Position numbers and translations under genes: made by a program. Below are positions 60,701 through 64,000 of a stretch of DNA of 64,000 nucleotides, piece by piece. Position 1 is the stretch's first letter. Every line of letters begins with the position of its first letter. The notes beneath the pieces were generated by a model. It was not told the DNA's origin, did no database searches, and saw only the letters and a program-made list of their open reading frames with translations. The DNA comes from Apostichopus japonicus (taxonomy: Eukaryota > Echinodermata > Holothuroidea > Aspidochirotida > Stichopodidae), in NCBI RefSeq assembly GCF_037975245.1, contig NC_092570.1:823501-887500 (forward strand). The letters are read 5' to 3'.

Positions 60701-62377
60701 TTTGAAATGAAAATTTGCCTTCATTTCAAACATTTGATCATGCAAAGCCTCAAAGTGCATCTAATCGTTGATAAATTTAATTGGGAGCTGATATAGCCCC
60801 TTGAAGGTTAAAAATTCAAACCATTACCGGGCTGACTAGGATGATTGACCAGGAGTAAACCACAAGCACTGAATAAAACAATGATATCATAAAAGAATGT
60901 ACCAAATAAGTGCTGTAAAAATTAATTTAACATGATGAAATCAGCAGCATAGACTCTTCAGGTGCATCATAACTCACTAAGCCCTGTAAAATAAACTAAG
61001 AAACTAAGGTAGTAATGCTCATACGCTAAGAGCTCGCCCCCAATACCCCACCCACAAACCCACCCCTCCTTCCCAAAATTAAAGCAGTTTGCTTGGAATA
61101 CTTAATGAGATCATCAGCGAAACATCAACAAAGGCCACATCGTCTGCACCATGAATATTTATATTTCTTTGAATAAACCAATCATAACATTACTGTTGCA
61201 CTATTAAATTGCATGCAATTGGAACACCAAGGACTTTGTTATGGTTACTTTATGAATACTGACCACACATAATATCAGAATTAGCACCCCTCCCCCACCC
61301 ACACATGTTCCCCCTCCCCCCCCCCAAATTCAAGAATGACAGATGACATGACCGTACCTCCATTAAAGGTACTTCAGCTAACTGCTTATTCAGCTGGTTG
61401 AAAACAATTCCAAAAGCCAACTTGTGTGCGAGTTCATTGACCCTTGCTATTTCATCCATGGAGGACTGTAGCTGGAAGGAACTCTCATCTACAGGAAATA
61501 TATTATTGGAGAGAAAAAAGATATTATCATCAAGTAAATCTCCTTGAGTACATGAATACAGTAAAAATTATAATATAAACATAAATTTGAAGAAGAACAT
61601 GACGTAGATAGTTGATAGTATTTTAACTTTGATTTCTACATTAAGGACTGTACCAACCTTGGCTGAGTAAAGTGTATAACTTTACAAACTTGGAGTACTG
61701 CCCGCTGTCATTCTCAGCCAGATAATTAAATTCCTTGAACGGATTTGAAATGGAACTGTGGCTAGATGAGAGAGAGAGAAAACAGGATAAACAGATTCAA
61801 ATGTCTTGTTAAATCATGACATTCTAGGAGGCCCTTCTTCCTATTGATAGACTAATTAAAAACAAATGAAATCCCTTATTCCATCAAATATGGAATTTTA
61901 ATTCAATAAATGTGTCTTCCTTCACCTACAAATTAACATTGAAATGCAAGCTAAATATTCTAACATTCAAGGACGATCCTACTACCAGAACGTGCCATCT
62001 TTCATTTGAAATCTTGACACCTTCCCTCTAATGCTAGCCAGCCCATCCACAACAAATGAGCACAAGGATATAATGTTTTAGAAAATTCTTAAGGTATACA
62101 TCACCAAGATAAGATAGAATTAAGTTTATTTATTTTAGCTGCATCTGATATAAACATTTTTGCGATCTGACTCTCTGTCAGCATATCCTTAATATATATA
62201 TATATTTCTTTAACTGCCTGTCTGTCTGTAGACAAGATTCTCTCATAAATCAATACAGGCCAGGAAGCATACTGGATCAATGTTAGAATAGCTGATTGGG
62301 TCATTAAAATATCAGATATATCGCTGTGTCTGTCTCTATTATTATTTTTTTATTTTTTTTTTATTTTCTATTACTAA

Positions 62378-62431
<54 letters not shown>

Positions 62432-63562
62432 TATCATTATCATTATCATTATCATTATCATTATTGTTATTATTATTATAATTATCATTTTTATTATTAT
62501 TATTGTGATTATCATTACTATTATTACTATTGTTATTATATATAACCTCTTACCTTCTTGGTGACATTGGAGCTAAAGCAGATGGAGACATAGGCTGGAT
62601 ATTATGAGTGGTGGCAGCATGCAACAATGTACTACTCAGATGAAGATCAAATTCCTCACACTGCAGTATTAGCTCACCTGAGAAATGAGAAAGATTAAAA
62701 TGGACAGTAAAAACAAAGGTAGTTTCCAATCTACATGAGTCCATACATTGTGTACTGTTTAGTCAGCACATATTTAGGTTTCCTTGGCTGTTGAGAATTA
62801 CATTCCCTGCATACACTGGTACACTGGCTTGAATGTGCCTTCCTCACCTCTATTTCACACCTCCCAACAACCAACTACTCATGGCCCTGCCCTCCCCCTT
62901 CCCCAAATTCCACACTCCTCTTTTACCTCCCTCCAACCCCAAAAAAAGGCAACCAAACCAAGCTACTATACATGATGGTCAATTGGTAATACTTAGTTAT
63001 AGTTTCGTACCACAAGCCTGAATGATTTTTAAAGCATGTTGGAATTTTGTCCAGTCTTCTCCTAGAGCGCCCTCGCTTGGTGAAGCCACGTCTTTGGACG
63101 TCTCCTGTTCGTGAATGTTCGCAAGCAGATCCAGTGCTGATGTAAATCTTTCGCAGTATGCATGAAACAAGCTCTGTGAAGTCAATAAAACTACCAAACA
63201 TGATGATCAAAAAAAAAAAAAGACGGAATCGACTAATGCTAAGGACAAGGTCCATAGCAAGCACAAACGGTATGCAAGATATCCGTACGGTGACATTCCT
63301 GTAACAGTGTGACAATGTTCCAATGGCATGCCTCCCACCTACCCTCCCCTCACTCTGACTTAGTAAGGGACATTTAACTTATACATTAGTTAGGGTAAAC
63401 ACATGCATCTATGAATGTGTAAATGTTATATATGGCTTTTCAAACTCTTAGAAAACAAAATAATGGTAATAAGAGTAAAGGAACTATATCGGATACCTTG
63501 AGGGCGCTTTGTAATCCACATGACCCCAATCCATCTGTGAGAGATGTACATCTTTCTAAAGC
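57706..63562 (-). CDS. COG7: COG7, conserved oligomeric Golgi complex subunit 7 (C-terminal part)
   Basis: Ten exons with agreeing phases give the last 362 residues of COG7 (PF10191); the vertebrate protein has about 770. COG7 is a lobe-B subunit of the COG tether that returns glycosylation enzymes within the Golgi. Matched landmarks, in order, are [20 protein letters not shown] (vertebrate [21 protein letters not shown]), [111 protein letters not shown] and the C-terminal AMRSS. Upstream exons lie beyond the right edge. A minus-strand AATAAA (TTTATT at 57310-57315) lies about 390 nt past the stop. Confidence 0.95.
58966..59056 (-). CDS. COG7: COG7 exon ([10 protein letters not shown])
   Basis: Encodes [20 protein letters not shown], then [10 protein letters not shown], matching [26 protein letters not shown]. 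Phase 1 in, phase 2 out at AGA|GTGAGT. Confidence 0.93.
59592..59729 (-). CDS. COG7: COG7 exon ([11 protein letters not shown])
   Basis: Encodes [20 protein letters not shown], then [20 protein letters not shown] and LGTDI. It matches [36 protein letters not shown]. Confidence 0.95.
60250..60364 (-). CDS. COG7: COG7 exon ([15 protein letters not shown])
   Basis: Encodes [20 protein letters not shown], then [18 protein letters not shown]. It matches [39 protein letters not shown]. Confidence 0.96.
60570..60647 (-). CDS. COG7: COG7 exon ([15 protein letters not shown])
   Basis: A 78-bp exon, phase 0 on both sides. Encodes [20 protein letters not shown], then QEYITK, matching ELPAFSLTPLEYISN. 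Confidence 0.93.
61358..61488 (-). CDS. COG7: COG7 exon ([15 protein letters not shown])
   Basis: Encodes [20 protein letters not shown], then [15 protein letters not shown], matching [22 protein letters not shown]. Phase 1 in, phase 0 out. Confidence 0.92.
61658..61761 (-). CDS. COG7: COG7 exon ([13 protein letters not shown])
   Basis: Encodes [20 protein letters not shown], then [14 protein letters not shown], matching [27 protein letters not shown]. Phases 2 and 1. Confidence 0.93.
62336..62543. repeat. (ATT)n / (ATTATC)n microsatellite
   Basis: Mostly TTATTATTA, with a TTATCATTA stretch. It lies immediately next to a COG7 exon, with the splice donor about 10 bp to the right. Confidence 0.95.
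62554..62677 (-). CDS. COG7: COG7 exon (linker)
   Basis: Encodes [20 protein letters not shown], then [20 protein letters not shown]. It aligns with ELLRHCGDFEQQLANRIL and then a Pro/Ser-rich linker that differs from vertebrates. Phases 1 and 2. Confidence 0.88.
63011..63173 (-). CDS. COG7: COG7 exon ([17 protein letters not shown])
   Basis: Encodes [20 protein letters not shown] and, after a variable acidic stretch, [17 protein letters not shown]. It matches SLFAKYVSDFTSTLQSI and EDWTAFQNSIRIIATCG. Phases 0 and 1. Confidence 0.94.
63497..63562 (-). CDS. COG7: COG7 exon ([20 protein letters not shown])
   Basis: A 66-bp exon, phase 0 on both sides, matching [21 protein letters not shown]. 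It is the most upstream COG7 exon inside the window. Confidence 0.93.
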
Positions 63563-64000
63563 CTGTAAACAAAATGGAAGACAGAAAATATGCAGACTAT
63601 CACCATGACAACCTGAGAGATAAATCCATGTTAATTGATGTGAAGGTTTATCATGTAAACTAAAATTAGTTTACCATGTAAAATCGCATTAGTTACCATG
63701 CAAAATCACTTAAGTTTACTATGTAATATCACATTATTGCAAGCACAGTGGATATCTTTAACTTTTGCTTTCAACTTTTCCATAACTATTTTCAGATACA
63801 GTCAATTCCTTTTTCTTGGAATGCAAGCTTTTCATCTTAATAAAATACTGATTTTTGCATTCTTGTGTTATTAGTTTACATGTTACCCTTTCTTTTCCAC
63901 GTTTTTGATAACTTTGCACATAATGAGCAAAATCACTCACAATCTATCTATCTTCTTATTTTCTGTCTTAATTTTTCTTTAATATAAACACAATTAACCT
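63563..64000 (-). other. COG7 intron running off the window
   Basis: No coding exon seen up to the right edge. There is a short imperfect repeat of TTTACCATGTAAAATC near 63670-63730. Confidence 0.6.

Noticed and set aside
1-64000. CRISPR array, operon, prophage or other prokaryotic system
   Set aside because: The tandem arrays have no unique spacers, there are no ribosome binding sites or compact gene runs, and the genes have introns.

Overview
This window is nuclear DNA from an animal. It has split genes with GT-AG introns, long AT-rich introns, tRNA-derived SINEs, hAT-type elements and many minisatellites, and it has no prokaryotic organisation. The three protein genes are recognisable animal orthologues. 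The repeat mix suggests a marine invertebrate deuterostome, most likely an echinoderm such as a sea cucumber. That taxonomic guess is inference from memory of similar repeats; nothing in the window proves the species.

Layout. 1-8.7 kb is intergenic. It holds a decayed non-LTR reverse transcriptase (about 2.2-2.96 kb), a 16-bp minisatellite (about 3.0-3.66 kb) and a tRNA-derived SINE (about 4.36-4.6 kb). 8.9-42.0 kb, minus strand, is a complete six-transmembrane glycerophosphodiester phosphodiesterase of the GDPD2/4/5 (GDE) family. It has 14 coding exons and 533 codons, and all splice phases agree. Its introns hold a 1.6-kb hAT-type element with an 8-bp target duplication, a foldback repeat, one copy of a dispersed repeat pair, several minisatellites and two tandem partial exon duplications. 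42-48 kb is a head-to-head intergenic region with the second copy of the dispersed repeat and a 296-bp hAT MITE. 48.24-54.11 kb, plus strand, is ATP6AP2 (the (pro)renin receptor, a V-ATPase accessory protein). A palindromic CACGTG motif of CLEAR type lies just upstream of its start codon. 54.1-57.7 kb is a convergent intergenic region with a 399-bp hAT MITE. 57.7-63.6 kb, minus strand, holds the last ten coding exons (362 codons plus stop) of COG7, a subunit of the conserved oligomeric Golgi complex. Its 5' part lies beyond the right edge.

The three genes do not form an operon. All three encode membrane or Golgi/lysosome-related cell-biology proteins, but their adjacency need not mean anything. 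I see no new multi-gene system. The most interesting observations are inside the GDPD gene: two partial exon duplications, a phase-compatible alternative terminal exon that would remove the catalytic domain, a minisatellite that overlaps the stop codon, and a Lys in place of the usual Arg after the catalytic His. The CLEAR-like site at ATP6AP2 and three independent hAT-type insertions with perfect 8-bp duplications are also worth checking.

Most of the other open reading frames in the window are chance products of AT-rich DNA or of minisatellites, and they are not annotated as genes.
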